This document shows positions 7,815 through 17,004 of a DNA stretch of 51,962 bases, in pieces; the first letter of the stretch is position 1, and the number at the start of each line of letters is the position of its first letter. Made by a program: the position numbers and the translations under genes. The stretch is from Syntrophomonadaceae bacterium. Its GTDB lineage: Bacteria; Bacillota; Dethiobacteria; DTU022. The DNA lies in assembly GCA_007121075.1 (NCBI GenBank), contig SKMK01000055.1:1-51962 (forward strand). Direction: 5' to 3'. The notes below the pieces were generated by a model. It saw only the letters and a program-made list of their open reading frames with translations. It had not been told where the DNA came from and did no database searches.

Positions 7815-8918
7815 CTATGCTCTGAAGCTGGAAGGCTGACGCTGCAGCAGCCTCTGCATTTCAGAATGATCAATGCATTTTTCCAAAGCCTCATAGCGGG
7901 TTATCTTACCTGAATATACCAGCTCTGACAAGGTCTGGTCCATGGTCTTCATCCCTGTTGCATGGCTGGACTGCATTACCGAATAAAGCTGGTGTTCTTT
8001 ACCTTCGCGGATCATGGTTTTAACTGCGGTGCTTGTTTTTAAAAATTCCATGGCCAAAACCCGGCCGTCTCCGCTGGCATTGGGAATCAACTGCTGGGAT
8101 AAGACGGCCTGCAGGGAACCGGTTAACTGCTGGCGGATCTGGTCCCGCTGTTCTTCGGCAAATACGTCCACGATCCGGTTAATAGTCAGGGGTGCCGTCT
8201 GGGTGTGCAAAGTAGAAAAGACCAGGTGGCCTGTTTCCGCTGCGGTTAAGGCAATGCTGATGCTGTCCAGGTCGCGCATCTCCCCGATCAGGATTACATC
8301 CGGGTCATGGCGCAGCACATGGCGCAGGGCATTGGCGAAGGAGCGGGTATCGAGGCCCACTTCCCTTTGCTTGACCGTCGATTTCTTGTGCGAATGTAAA
8401 AATTCGATCGGGTCTTCGACGGTGACAATATTAAGGCTTCTTTCCCGGTTGATTATATCGATCATGGCCGCCAGGGTGGTAGACTTACCGCTCCCGGTAG
8501 GGCCGGTTACCAGTACCAGGCCCCTGGGCAAAAAACAGAGGTCCCTGACGCCCGGCAGGACGCCCAGGTTTTCCAGTTCCGGTATATCAAAAGGAACTAT
8601 CCGCAAAGCCAGGGCCAGAGTGCCCCGCTGGATCATGACATTACCCCGAAACCGGGCCACGCCCGCGATGGCATAGGAAAAATCAAGCTCCAGGTCATTT
8701 TTGAGCGTTTCTAACTGGTGGGGTTTGATGATCTGGACCAGCAGTTCCTTAACATTCTCCGGGGACAAATGCGGATAATCAAGCTTAACCACGTCGCGGT
8801 TAATTCTGAACATAGGCGCATCGTTCGGCACTATATGAACGTCCGATGCCTGTTGTTCCACTGCCATGGCGAGGATTTCGGCCATGCTCAGCGGATATGA
8901 GTTTTGATTATTAGCCAT
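7815..8918 (-). CDS. pilT: Type IV pilus retraction ATPase PilT
   Basis: A 367-residue PilT family ATPase that drives pilus retraction (twitching). It has an N-terminal PAS-like domain (ASDVHIVPNDAPMFRIN), Walker A GPTGSGKSTT, Walker B with DVILIGEMRD, the His box STLHTQTA, and a C-terminal MIREGKEHQ, a version of the retraction motif. No tetracysteine zinc motif, which distinguishes it from PilB. The ATG at 8916-8918 has GTGGAG nine bases upstream; the longer GTG start at 8933 would overlap that site. Presence in the pil operon indicates dynamic, retractable pili. Confidence 0.95.
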   Translation of the reverse strand: MANNQNSYPLSMAEILAMAVEQQASDVHIVPNDAPMFRINRDVVKLDYPHLSPENVKELLVQIIKPHQLETLKNDLELDFSYAIAGVARFRGNVMIQRGTLALALRIVPFDIPELENLGVLPGVRDLCFLPRGLVLVTGPTGSGKSTTLAAMIDIINRERSLNIVTVEDPIEFLHSHKKSTVKQREVGLDTRSFANALRHVLRHDPDVILIGEMRDLDSISIALTAAETGHLVFSTLHTQTAPLTINRIVDVFAEEQRDQIRQQLTGSLQAVLSQQLIPNASGDGRVLAMEFLKTSTAVKTMIREGKEHQLYSVMQSSHATGMKTMDQTLSELVYSGKITRYEALEKCIDHSEMQRLLQRQPSSFRA

Positions 8919-8947
8919 ACTTATCTGCTCCACTAATTAATTATCTT

Positions 8948-10504
8948 TTATTCTTGATCACCGGTATCCTCACCGGGGCTGCTTTCCGGCTCGTTTTCTT
9001 CATCCGCATCAACATTGACTTCCTCCCCGGTTTCTTCCGGTTGGCCCTGATCCTTTATTTTTGAGAACACCGCTTCCAGGCTCCGGTTGCTGTAAATAGT
9101 GAAGGTGTAGGAAGTGCTGGTCGATACCTCCGATCCGTTTTCGATCCAGCGTACAAACTGGTATCCTTCATCTGGTGAGGCGGTAACCGTCACACTCCTG
9201 CCGCTGAGATAAGCACCCCTGCCGCTCAAGCTGCCCCCCTCGGGGGGAATGGCATTGAGGCTGATATAGTAAGTTTCGACAGGGGCAGATGACTGCTCGG
9301 GTTGTCCTCCTCCTGTCAACTCCCCTTCTTCTGTAACCTCGTCTTCAATCTCGTCTTCGATTTCGGGCACCTCTTCATCGGCAAAGGGGAATGGTGATAC
9401 ATCGGTATCACGAATACTTTCAATCATTTGATTTACCAGGTCAATATTACCAGGGGTCCCTTCCGCCACCAGGTAATGGAGGTAACTTTGGGGGTTGGGA
9501 TCAAGGTCCGGCGTAACTTTCATCCTGATATCACAAGGCCTGATCACCGGGGTGGCCCAGTCCATGTGGATCCTGGGCACCGGCCCGGGGTGATCCCAGG
9601 TTCCCCAGCCCAGATCGGATCTTTCGTCGCGAAAACCGTCCAGGAGGATGCTAAGCAGGTTGATTAATGAGTGCAGTTCTTCTTCTGCCCTATCTCCCGA
9701 AGCAATGGCAACCGGCATCCGAATGTGCCTGCTCCCACCCTCTCCAAAAGCAGCATTCTCCATGACATCGAGGGAATTGATTATTTCCCTGGCTTTTCCC
9801 AGGGCCATCGGTGTGCCCTGCATCCATAAAGACTGCTGGTTGACATCTACAGTTAAACTTTCCACCGGAACATCGAATTCTTCAATATAACTTTCCATTG
9901 CTTCACCGGAAACATAAAACAGGTTGAAGCGGCTCAGGTACATCCGGTTGGCAAAGTCTTCATAGAGGCGCTCCCTGTCTCCGACTATATAATTGCGGCC
10001 GATGGTCAGGTAATCAAGGCCTTTTTTCTGCAGCACCGTCTGGAGGGTGGTGATCGGTGAAAGTTGCGATGTTTTAATGGTTATTTCTGAGGGTTCTTCC
10101 AGGAAAATTATATTCCCGTCAAGCTTGTAGGCGATAAGGGACAGAACATCGAGAAGGTTGGCATCGCGGACATCCAAAGACATGTATTGAGGAATACCAT
10201 TGATGGGCCTGGGCTCATCGTTCACGTCGTTAATCAAGGCGTCGGCCCAAAGTTTTTCATCCAGGGCCTCCCCCTCTTCTTCCTCTCCCTGCGGATCGGC
10301 CTGGGGAGTCTCTTGACTGATATTATCTTCGGCAGCCGCCATTTCATCTCCGTCTGCTGAAGCCCCGGTATCTTCTGCCGTAAGTAAACCGGGAGCAAAA
10401 GAATAGTTCATGGTGGCCAGGACGAAAGCCATCACCAGCAGTGTTCCAAACAGCCAGTGGCGGCCAATAGTGTAAGTGGTGGTTCTTCTTCTCTTGCTTC
10501 TCAT
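8948..10504 (-). CDS. Secretin N-domain (PilQ N0/N1-like) protein with InlB-type repeat, no secretin pore
   Basis: A 518-residue membrane-anchored protein. After a basic N-terminus and one membrane helix (about 18-38) comes an acidic linker, then a segment like the STN/N0 domain of secretins (MSLDVRDANLLDVLSLIAYK...IIF) and an N1-like domain (YLSRFNLFYVSGEAMES...). The beta-barrel secretin domain is missing, as expected for a cell without an outer membrane. Near the C-terminus (about 415-480) is a divergent InlB B-repeat-like domain (PDEGYQFVRWIENG...). Its start overlaps the end of the PilP-like gene. It may form a cell-wall-side ring around the pilus. Call by domain resemblance; full function inferred. 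Confidence 0.75.
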   Translation of the reverse strand: MRSKRRRTTTYTIGRHWLFGTLLVMAFVLATMNYSFAPGLLTAEDTGASADGDEMAAAEDNISQETPQADPQGEEEEGEALDEKLWADALINDVNDEPRPINGIPQYMSLDVRDANLLDVLSLIAYKLDGNIIFLEEPSEITIKTSQLSPITTLQTVLQKKGLDYLTIGRNYIVGDRERLYEDFANRMYLSRFNLFYVSGEAMESYIEEFDVPVESLTVDVNQQSLWMQGTPMALGKAREIINSLDVMENAAFGEGGSRHIRMPVAIASGDRAEEELHSLINLLSILLDGFRDERSDLGWGTWDHPGPVPRIHMDWATPVIRPCDIRMKVTPDLDPNPQSYLHYLVAEGTPGNIDLVNQMIESIRDTDVSPFPFADEEVPEIEDEIEDEVTEEGELTGGGQPEQSSAPVETYYISLNAIPPEGGSLSGRGAYLSGRSVTVTASPDEGYQFVRWIENGSEVSTSTSYTFTIYSNRSLEAVFSKIKDQGQPEETGEEVNVDADEENEPESSPGEDTGDQE

Positions 10505-11095
10505 TTATTCACCTTCTCCCTGATCATCTTCATCTCTATCGGGGATAAGAGACCTGGTTTCCGGAGGCCTGTCAAGGTAAAGGGTGACTTCTTTATCATG
10601 GGCCCGGAGGATAACCTGGTCCGGCCTGATATCCCGCACAGACCACAGGTCATCGACATAATCGTTCTCAGCAACGATATATGAAGTCCCGCTCGATTCT
10701 ATAATGGCCATATTCCCGCCCCGGCCGCCGCTGGCCGTTCCGGTCAGGCGCATTGGGTCTGTAAAAGGGTCTATAGCTGGATCAAAGGTAACTCTCACAT
10801 CATCATCGCCGGCAACAGCCCCGTCTTCATCGGCACCGCCATCGTTTTCACGCCTTTGCTGGGGCAGCACCTCGGCTGTTTCCGGGCCATCATCGTCCAG
10901 GTTTCCTTCCCCCTGTTCAGCAGCTGCGGGTTCGTCCGCAGCACTGCCCCCGAGAATAAAGATGCTGTAAACTCCGCCTGCCACCGCTATAAAAAGGATT
11001 AATCCGGCCGCAATGATAAAAATTTTGTCCTTAACAAATGGCGGTAGTTTTAATTTTTTCCCGTCCTGGTTCTGATCCGGGTTGTCCGGCTGCAT
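10505..11095 (-). CDS. PilP/GspC-like pilus assembly protein, first gene of the pil operon
   Basis: A 196-residue protein: a short cytoplasmic tail, one membrane helix (about 25-50), an acidic Ala/Glu/Asp-rich linker (to about 110) and a C-terminal small beta domain (FDPAIDPFTDPMRLTGTA, then AIIESSGTSYIVAENDYV and VILRAHDKEVTLYL). That order and the DPF...L.G...A.I...G....V..GD pattern fit the homology region of PilP and GspC. Those proteins bind the N domain of the secretin, here the next gene. The ATG at 11093-11095 follows AGAGGTG; a GTG three codons earlier overlaps it. The riboswitch at 11184-11283 controls this gene and the operon. Confidence 0.72.
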   Translation of the reverse strand: MQPDNPDQNQDGKKLKLPPFVKDKIFIIAAGLILFIAVAGGVYSIFILGGSAADEPAAAEQGEGNLDDDGPETAEVLPQQRRENDGGADEDGAVAGDDDVRVTFDPAIDPFTDPMRLTGTASGGRGGNMAIIESSGTSYIVAENDYVDDLWSVRDIRPDQVILRAHDKEVTLYLDRPPETRSLIPDRDEDDQGEGE

Positions 11096-11183
11096 CAAAA
11101 ACACCTCTCAGTCTTTAAGACAGTCTCCTGCCGGAAAAGTCAATCTATTTACCTGTGACTTATTCTTCATAAATTAAAAAACA

Positions 11184-11283
11184 CCTGCTTCGGCAGCCTG
11201 GCAATCATACCCTCTTTTTAGGGCTTCAGACCCACGGCTTTGCGTCCTCTCCCTTTCGGAAGGTTTGCTAATTATCGGTCAGG
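11184..11283 (-). promoter_or_regulatory. Cyclic-di-GMP-I (GEMM-I) riboswitch of the pil operon
   Basis: Minus-strand core: AGCAAACC, a stem capped by GAAA, GGACGCAAAGCC, GGGTCTGAAG, then GCCAGGCTGCCG and a run of six U. The aptamer ends 88 bases before the first pil gene. Bases CTGCCG at the aptamer 3' end are complementary to CGGCAG near 11132-11137, a possible competing pair. Family identity is strong; ON or OFF behaviour is not resolved. Confidence 0.93.
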
Positions 11284-11309
11284 CTTGCAATAAGTTCCTT
11301 TAAATTATT

Positions 11310-11337
11310 ATTTTACCACAATTTGTGATTTAAGCAA
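11310..11337 (-). promoter_or_regulatory. Candidate promoter of the pil operon
   Basis: Minus strand TTGCTT (11332-11337), a 16-base spacer and TAAAAT (11310-11315), ending about 27 bases before the riboswitch. The spacer carries the palindrome CACAAATTGTG, a possible operator. Confidence 0.6.
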
Positions 11338-11520
11338 GGTTTTTTTCAAATATATGTGAAAATTACTGCTAATTGCTTTTTATTCCAATTTGCATAATTC
11401 GCCGCTGCCTGACTTTCTCCTGCCGGCAGATTTAAAAAAATATACAAATTTACTTTAAATAGGCCCAAAATCGAGTTAGAGGACCCGCTTCGGCTTGTTT
11501 GATGCAATCAGGATATATAA
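11338..11520. other. AT-rich spacer between yqeG and the pil operon promoter
   Basis: Together with the riboswitch and promoter this completes a 425-base gap between the pil operon and yqeG. It is AT-rich with several A/T tracts. I see no open frame with a ribosome binding site, no RNA gene and no strong terminator for yqeG. Confidence 0.45.
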
Positions 11521-12012
11521 TCACTTCTTCCTGCGACCTGCAATCAATCTCTCAAGCATCCGCATCAATTTGGTCCACATAAATTCTTTCTCTGAAATAG
11601 GGGTTACCAGGATAGTATGCAGGCCGAGGCGATTTCCGCCCAGGATATCGGTAAAAATCTGGTCCCCGATTACTGCCGCTTCCTGCGGCAACAGCTGCAT
11701 GTTTTCCAGGGCCTTTCGAAAAGCATTTTTCCTGGGCTTAACGGCATAAAAGATGGCCGGGATGTCAAGTTCCCGTGCCAGTTGGCCCCCGCTGTCCCTG
11801 CTGTTATTGGAGATTATAAACAGCTTAAAGCCTCTGCTCCTGAGAGTGACAAACCATTCAGCGAGGCGGGGAGAAATATTGCGATCATTCCAGGGGACCA
11901 GGGTGTTGTCCAGGTCGGTGATAATACCCTTAATACCCAGGGACTGCAGGTGATTTAGATCCACTTCGAAGATGCTGTCCAGATGCTGATCCGGGATCAA
12001 AATTTTAAACAA
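11521..12012 (-). CDS. YqeG family HAD-IIIA-type phosphatase
   Basis: A 163-residue HAD-superfamily protein of the YqeG family, widespread in Firmicutes. Motif I is GIITDLDNTLVPW, motif II contains FIISNNS, and motif III/IV contains KPRKNAFRKAL and AVIGDQIFTDILGGN. The TTG at 12010-12012 is chosen because GGAGGA lies eight bases upstream and the protein then begins LFKILIPDQHLDSIF, in line with the short N-terminus usual for the family; longer starts would add about 60 unlike residues. Members are implicated in phosphatidylglycerophosphate or related phosphate hydrolysis; the substrate here is unknown. Divergent from the dehydrogenase at 12239. Confidence 0.88.
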   Translation of the reverse strand: MFKILIPDQHLDSIFEVDLNHLQSLGIKGIITDLDNTLVPWNDRNISPRLAEWFVTLRSRGFKLFIISNNSRDSGGQLARELDIPAIFYAVKPRKNAFRKALENMQLLPQEAAVIGDQIFTDILGGNRLGLHTILVTPISEKEFMWTKLMRMLERLIAGRRKK

Positions 12013-12238
12013 ATATTTATTCCTCCGTAAGCAATAGTAAAAACGGCTCAACCTGCTTATTAACTTTATCATAACTGTGCCTGTTTTTACAGCCCGCCGG
12101 GCATTTTCCAGGCCAAACCCGGTATTTGCCCTTTTCAAAAGCGCCGGTTTTGAGGTATGATTATAAAAATATGCGTTCCGGCCCACAATCGGGCAGCCAT
12201 TGATTTAAAGCGATCACGCAACCAGGGAGGAATGATCA

Positions 12239-13288
12239 GTGTACAAAATTGCAGTCTTACCGGGCGACGGAACCGGTACGGAGCAGGTCCAGGCCGGCAT
12301 GAGGGTCCTGGAGGCCGCCCAGGACAAATTTGGTTTTAAACTTGACCCGGTTCAGTACGACCTGGGCGGGGAAAGGTATATGCGAACCGGAGAGGTCTTG
12401 CCGGAAAGCGTCCTGAAGGAGCTAAAACAATTCGATGCCATTTTTTTAGGGGCCATCGGTCACCCTGATGTCAAGCCGGGTATCCTGGAAAAAGGGCTTT
12501 TGCTCAAGCTTCGCTTTGAGCTGGATCTTTACATCAACTTAAGGCCGGTCAAACTTTACCCCGGCGTCTTTACCCCCGTAAAGGACAAAGGGCCAGAAGA
12601 TATCGACTTTGTAGTGGTCAGGGAAAATACGGAGGGGCTCTATTCCGGTGCCGGCGGTTTCCTGCGCAAAGGCACTCCCCAGGAAGTAGCAGTCCAGGAA
12701 TCGGTTAATACCCGCTTTGGGGTGGAACGCTGCCTCCGCTACGCCTTTGATTACTGCCGGGCCAAGCGCAGGCGAAAAAAATTGACCCTGTGCGGCAAAA
12801 CCAACGTCCTGACCTATGCTTTCGATTTATGGGAACGCACTTTCAGTGAAATCGGGCCGGCTTACCCTGAGGTTGAACGCGATTATGCCCACGTGGATGC
12901 AATCTGCATGTGGATGGTAAAAAACCCGGAATGGTTTGATGTCATTGTTACCGACAATATGTTTGGCGATATCATTACCGATCTGGGCGCGATGATCCAG
13001 GGCGGCATGGGCATTGCCGCCGGCGGAAACCTCCATCCGGGCCGGGTTTCCATGTTTGAGCCAATCGGGGGTTCCGCCCCCAAGTACACCGGCAAGGGCA
13101 TCATCAACCCGATGGCTTCCATCTGTGCCGGGGCAATGATGCTCGACTTCCTGGGCCAAACCGAGGCGTCCGAAAAAATCGAGCAGGCGGTGGCCGAAAT
13201 CTGCAGCACCAGGCTAAAATCGCTCAATGCCGGCGAAATGGGCTACAGTACCACCGAGGTGAGCGAACTGGTGGCAGAACGGCTTTAG
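12239..13288 (+). CDS. Isocitrate/isopropylmalate dehydrogenase family protein
   Basis: A 349-residue NAD(P)-dependent beta-decarboxylating dehydrogenase. Signatures: VLPGDGTGTE at the N-terminus, LYINLRPVKLYPG (substrate arginines), VVVRENTEGLYSG, VTDNMFGDIITDLGA with the metal-binding aspartates, and EPIGGSAPKYTGKGIINP. The GTG start has GGGAGG nine bases upstream. Family members act on 3-isopropylmalate, isocitrate, homoisocitrate or tartrate. No leuA, leuC or leuD gene is next to it, so assignment to leucine synthesis is not secure. It ends nine bases from the convergent PhzF gene. Confidence 0.88.
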   Translation: MYKIAVLPGDGTGTEQVQAGMRVLEAAQDKFGFKLDPVQYDLGGERYMRTGEVLPESVLKELKQFDAIFLGAIGHPDVKPGILEKGLLLKLRFELDLYINLRPVKLYPGVFTPVKDKGPEDIDFVVVRENTEGLYSGAGGFLRKGTPQEVAVQESVNTRFGVERCLRYAFDYCRAKRRRKKLTLCGKTNVLTYAFDLWERTFSEIGPAYPEVERDYAHVDAICMWMVKNPEWFDVIVTDNMFGDIITDLGAMIQGGMGIAAGGNLHPGRVSMFEPIGGSAPKYTGKGIINPMASICAGAMMLDFLGQTEASEKIEQAVAEICSTRLKSLNAGEMGYSTTEVSELVAERL

Positions 13289-13296
13289 ATTCTATC

Positions 13297-14184
13297 TCAG
13301 ATCAGCTCTCCGCGACCGACCATGATTACCCGGCCTCCGACAGAAACCGAAATGGCGCCTCGATCGCTTTCCCTGGCCTTGAGCAGGAGCAGCGAGGGGC
13401 GCCCTATTTCATAGCCCTGCTCCACCCTGAGATCCAGCTCCGGCTTCCCGTAATAGCGGTTCTTGACCAGGTAAGCAGCCAGGCAGCCGTTGGCGCTGCC
13501 GGTGGCCGGGTCTTCGGCAATCCCGTGATAAAGGTCGAACATCCGGGCATTAATCTGGTTGGCCTGGTTGTATGCTTCCGGGCAGAAGACAAGGATGGAT
13601 TTAGCCTCGGCCCGTTCAATCAATTTCTGGTAGCCCGCATTGTCGATCCGGCAAGATTTGACCGCATCCAAACTAACCAGGGGCACTATGATGAAGGGCA
13701 GGCCGGTTGAAACTTCCTGCACGGGGAAGCTCTGATCGATCAGGTTCTGATTTATGTTTAGGGATGCAGCTGCATCTCCACGGTCAAAAGTGCGGCCAAA
13801 GCTTGGCTCCACCTGCCGCATCCACAGTTCTCCCGGTTTGTCGTTCTCATAGTCAAAGCTGACCGGGATTTGGCCTATCTTCAGGTTTAAATTGACCTCC
13901 TCCACTTGTTTGCCGATTAATTCCTGCTGGATGATGAAGGCAGTGCCCAGGGTCGGATGACCGGCAAAAGGTAGCTCCTGGTCCAGGGAAAAAATGCGCA
14001 CGTCATATCCACCTTCGCGCTCCTGGTCGGACATGATGAAAGTTGTTTCAGAGTAGTTCATCTCCCGGGCGATATTTTGCATCTCCGTTTCGGTAAGGCC
14101 GAAGGCATCTCTGACCACGGCCAGCTGATTTCCGGCATACCTGGTTTCAGCAAAAACATCGACCAGGTAAAACGGGTAAGACAT
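13297..14184 (-). CDS. PhzF family isomerase/epimerase-like protein
   Basis: A 295-residue PhzF-superfamily protein (diaminopimelate-epimerase fold). It shows the family start YLVDVFAETRYAGNQLAVV, the catalytic-glutamate region MNYSETTF, LPFAGHPTLGTAF, and the C-terminal EDPATGSANGCLAAYL with the glycine-rich loop. The ATG at 14182-14184 follows AGGAGGG at six bases; the longer ORF start lacks a site. PhzF proteins isomerise small acids or epoxides; the substrate here is unknown. No phenazine genes are near. Confidence 0.92.
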   Translation of the reverse strand: MSYPFYLVDVFAETRYAGNQLAVVRDAFGLTETEMQNIAREMNYSETTFIMSDQEREGGYDVRIFSLDQELPFAGHPTLGTAFIIQQELIGKQVEEVNLNLKIGQIPVSFDYENDKPGELWMRQVEPSFGRTFDRGDAAASLNINQNLIDQSFPVQEVSTGLPFIIVPLVSLDAVKSCRIDNAGYQKLIERAEAKSILVFCPEAYNQANQINARMFDLYHGIAEDPATGSANGCLAAYLVKNRYYGKPELDLRVEQGYEIGRPSLLLLKARESDRGAISVSVGGRVIMVGRGELI

Positions 14185-14641
14185 ATAAATCCCTCCTGTT
14201 TGTTGTTCATTCCCGCTTCTATTAAAACAAATTATCCCTGCCAAAACTTAACAAATACAAGCACCCTTCTTTATCCAAGATTGCGGCCGTAAAACCGCCT
14301 GTGGTTTCTTTCTATATTCACACCCGGTTTACCTACTTAACATTTACCTAATGCACACTTTAGCCTGCACCGGCCTGGAGGGGGTGTTTCTTTATATAGT
14401 TACCGCCCGATCCCGAGCCAAAGGCTGTTGTTTATCATCACTAGCACTTACGTTTATTATGTCCATTCTACTTTACACTTATTAAATAGAAGTTTTTTTT
14501 CACCGGCGCAACCGCCATTAAGCAAGGCTTTTTTTACTGTAGAGACCGGCGATAAATTGGCATAATATTTGCTTTTTAATTTATTACAACATTATATTGA
14601 TAATTCGATTAAATGGCGCCCTGCAGAAGGAGGTCAATACC
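14185..14641. other. Intergenic region with the thiolase-operon promoter
   Basis: A 457-base non-coding stretch between two divergent genes. It holds a sigma-54 -24/-12 element (14558-14573) and the ribosome binding site of the next gene. The rest is AT-rich with scattered short inverted repeats; no protein frame with a start signal, tRNA or riboswitch fold was recognised. Upstream activator-binding sites would be expected here but none is clear. Confidence 0.5.
14558..14573 (+). promoter_or_regulatory. Sigma-54 (RpoN) -24/-12 promoter
   Basis: TGGCAT, five bases, TTGCT. The GG and GC dinucleotides are spaced exactly 12 bases apart as in sigma-54 promoters (consensus TGGCAC-N5-TTGCA/T). It is about 70 bases ahead of the acyl-CoA dehydrogenase ATG. 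No enhancer-binding protein gene is in the window. Confidence 0.78.
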
Positions 14642-15781
14642 ATGAATTTCTCTCTCAGTGAAAGCCAGGTTTTGATCCAGCAGATGGTGCGCGAATTTGC
14701 TCAAAATGAACTAGCTCCCATTGCCGCAAATTTAGACCGGGAAACCCGTTTTCCTCACGAAATAATTAAAAAAATGGCTGAACTGGACCTGTTTGCCCTG
14801 CCCTACAGTGAAGAATATGGTGGAACCGGGGACGGATGCCTGGCTTACTGCCTGGCCGTAGAGGAAATATCCCGGGCCTGTGCTTCTACCGGCATTACTT
14901 ACGCCGCCCACTGCTCGATCGGCACCGACCCCATCTACCTGTTCGGGACTGAAGGCCAGAAGCAAAAATGGGTGGTCCCATGCGCCAGGGGTGAGATGCT
15001 GGCTGCTTTTGCCCTGACAGAACCGGATGCCGGCTCCGATGCCGGAGGGACTAAAACCACGGCCGTCTTGAAGAACGGCGAATGGGTCATCAACGGCAGC
15101 AAATGCTTTATTACCAACGCCACCCATGCCGGAGTTATTGTGATCTCGGCTGTCACCGAGCCGAAACAGGGGACAAAAGGGATCAGTTCTTTCATTGTCC
15201 CCCGGAATACTCCCGGTCTGGCTGTGTCGGAACCTTACGAAAAACTGGGGTTGCGAGCCTCAAACACCGCTGAACTACATTTTGACGACATGCGCCTGCC
15301 TGAAGATCACCTGCTGGGAAAGCGAGGTGAAGGTTTTAAGCAATTCTTAAAGGTATTGGACGGGGGCCGGATCAGCATCGGGACCCTGGCCCTGGGCATT
15401 GCTCAGGCTTCCCTGGATGCCGCCCTCGATTATGCCCGGGAAAGGAAGCAGTTTGGTCAACCCATTTCCAAGTTTCAGGCCATCCAGTTCAAGCTGGCCG
15501 ATATGGCCACCTCAGTTGAACTGGCCAGGCTGGCCGTTTACCGGGCGGCCTGGTTAAAAGACCAGGGCCTGCCTTTTACCAGGGAATCTTCCATGGCCAA
15601 ACTGTATGCCGCCGAAACGGCGGTCAAAGCGGCCCTGGAAGCGATTCAGATCTTCGGCGGTTACGGCTACATGAAAGATTACCCTGTGGAGCGTTACCTG
15701 CGTGATGCCAAGTTGATGGAAATCGGAGAAGGCACGTCTGAAATACAGCGTCTGGTCATTGCCAGGCAGCTGGGTTGTTAA
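14642..15781 (+). CDS. Acyl-CoA dehydrogenase
   Basis: A 379-residue FAD-dependent acyl-CoA dehydrogenase catalysing alpha,beta-oxidation of an acyl-CoA. Family signatures: [15 protein letters not shown] (flavin/substrate loop), [48 protein letters not shown], and [36 protein letters not shown]; the EGTSE segment carries the usual position of the catalytic base region in short-chain and related enzymes. The ATG follows AAGGAGG. It leads a probable five-gene operon with two thiolase-fold and two DUF35 proteins, driven by the sigma-54 promoter. The acyl substrate cannot be told. Confidence 0.95.
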   Translation: MNFSLSESQVLIQQMVREFAQNELAPIAANLDRETRFPHEIIKKMAELDLFALPYSEEYGGTGDGCLAYCLAVEEISRACASTGITYAAHCSIGTDPIYLFGTEGQKQKWVVPCARGEMLAAFALTEPDAGSDAGGTKTTAVLKNGEWVINGSKCFITNATHAGVIVISAVTEPKQGTKGISSFIVPRNTPGLAVSEPYEKLGLRASNTAELHFDDMRLPEDHLLGKRGEGFKQFLKVLDGGRISIGTLALGIAQASLDAALDYARERKQFGQPISKFQAIQFKLADMATSVELARLAVYRAAWLKDQGLPFTRESSMAKLYAAETAVKAALEAIQIFGGYGYMKDYPVERYLRDAKLMEIGEGTSEIQRLVIARQLGC

Positions 15782-15815
15782 TAAATATTATTTCTTCAAG
15801 GAGGGATTTACAGAA

Positions 15816-16979
15816 ATGAATAAAAAAGTGGCCATCGTCGGACTCGGTTTTTCCGGTTTCGGAACCACTACGCCCGACCTGTCCTACCGGGAAATGATCT
15901 TTGAAGCCGCAACCAGGTGCTACGAAGATGCTGGAGGTATCCATCCCCAGGCGATTGATTCCTTCGTAGCCTCTTCGGAAGATTTCATGGAAGGAATCAG
16001 CATTGCCGACGAGTATGTGCCTGATCAGCTGGGCGCCGTGCTCAAGCCGGTCCATTCCATCACCGGTGACAGCCTCCAGGGGCTGGCTTCCGCCATGATG
16101 CAGATCAAGACCGGCCAGCAAAACATCGTTGCCGCCTCGGCCTTTTCCAAGGTTTCCAACCTGTCCCACCACGAGCACCTGGTCAGTTACGCCACCGACC
16201 CGGTTTATATCCGCCCCTTTAACGAAAATCCCTATTTTATCGCCGGGCTGGAGATGAACCGCTACCTGCATGAAACCGGCACCACCAGGGACCAGTGTGC
16301 CAAAGTGGTCCTGAAGAACAGGTACAATGCCCTGAAAAACCCGGGTGCCTGCTATGGGGCCAGGCTGGAGCTGGAAGATGTCACCGGAGCGCCTGCTTTA
16401 AGCTACCCGCTCGGCATTTATGACATGAGCGGCCACCTGGACGGCGCTATCGTGGTTCTCCTGGCTTCCGAAGAAAGGGCCCGGGAACTGACCGATAAAC
16501 CGGTTTGGATTAAAGGCATCGGCTGGGCTACGGATACACCCAACCTTGATTCCCGGATTGAAGGGATGGGCTCTGCCGTTTATGCCAAACTGGCGTCACA
16601 GCAGGCCTACCGGATGGCAGATATAAACAACCCCTTTAACGAAATTGATTTTGCTGAAATAGACGACACCTTCTCCTACAAAGAATTGCAGCACCTGGAA
16701 GCGTTGAACCTGTGCGGGCCCGGTGAGGCCGGCAGGCTGCTGGAGTTGGGCTGTTTCAGCCCGGACGGCGATATTCCGGTCAACGTGTCCGGAGGCAGCC
16801 TCGGCGCCGGCTACCTGCATGAAGCGAACGGGCTGCAGCGCCTGATGGAAGTTATCCTTCAACTGCGCGGCGAAGCGGGCCCGAGACAGCTTCTTGATGT
16901 AGAAACCGGGCTTGCTTTTGCCTGGCGGGGAGTGCCAACAGCAACGGGCGCCGCCGCAGTTATAAGCACCCGTCCTTAA
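15816..16979 (+). CDS. Thiolase-fold protein (SCP2/aldolase-like) lacking the catalytic cysteine
   Basis: A 387-residue thiolase-superfamily protein. The N-terminal KKVAIVGLGFSGFG and late FAEIDDTFSYKELQHLEAL match SCP2-type thiolases. The segment that normally holds the nucleophilic Cys reads VHSITGDSLQGLASA, with no Cys, and the C-terminal GHP box is GAGYLHEANG. It is therefore unlikely to be an ordinary acetyl-CoA acetyltransferase. Such proteins paired with DUF35 subunits include aldolases of the Ltp2/ChsH2 type (established for steroid side-chain degradation). The ATG at 15816 has AAGGAGGG upstream; the longer ORF overlaps the dehydrogenase. Paralogue of the next gene. Confidence 0.85.
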   Translation: MNKKVAIVGLGFSGFGTTTPDLSYREMIFEAATRCYEDAGGIHPQAIDSFVASSEDFMEGISIADEYVPDQLGAVLKPVHSITGDSLQGLASAMMQIKTGQQNIVAASAFSKVSNLSHHEHLVSYATDPVYIRPFNENPYFIAGLEMNRYLHETGTTRDQCAKVVLKNRYNALKNPGACYGARLELEDVTGAPALSYPLGIYDMSGHLDGAIVVLLASEERARELTDKPVWIKGIGWATDTPNLDSRIEGMGSAVYAKLASQQAYRMADINNPFNEIDFAEIDDTFSYKELQHLEALNLCGPGEAGRLLELGCFSPDGDIPVNVSGGSLGAGYLHEANGLQRLMEVILQLRGEAGPRQLLDVETGLAFAWRGVPTATGAAAVISTRP

Positions 16980-17004
16980 TAATTTCAAGGAATTGGAGGG
17001 TTGA

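Noticed and set aside
12239-13288. Firm assignment as leuB.
   Set aside because: No leuA/C/D neighbours, and the family includes isocitrate, homoisocitrate and tartrate dehydrogenases that cannot be separated by eye.
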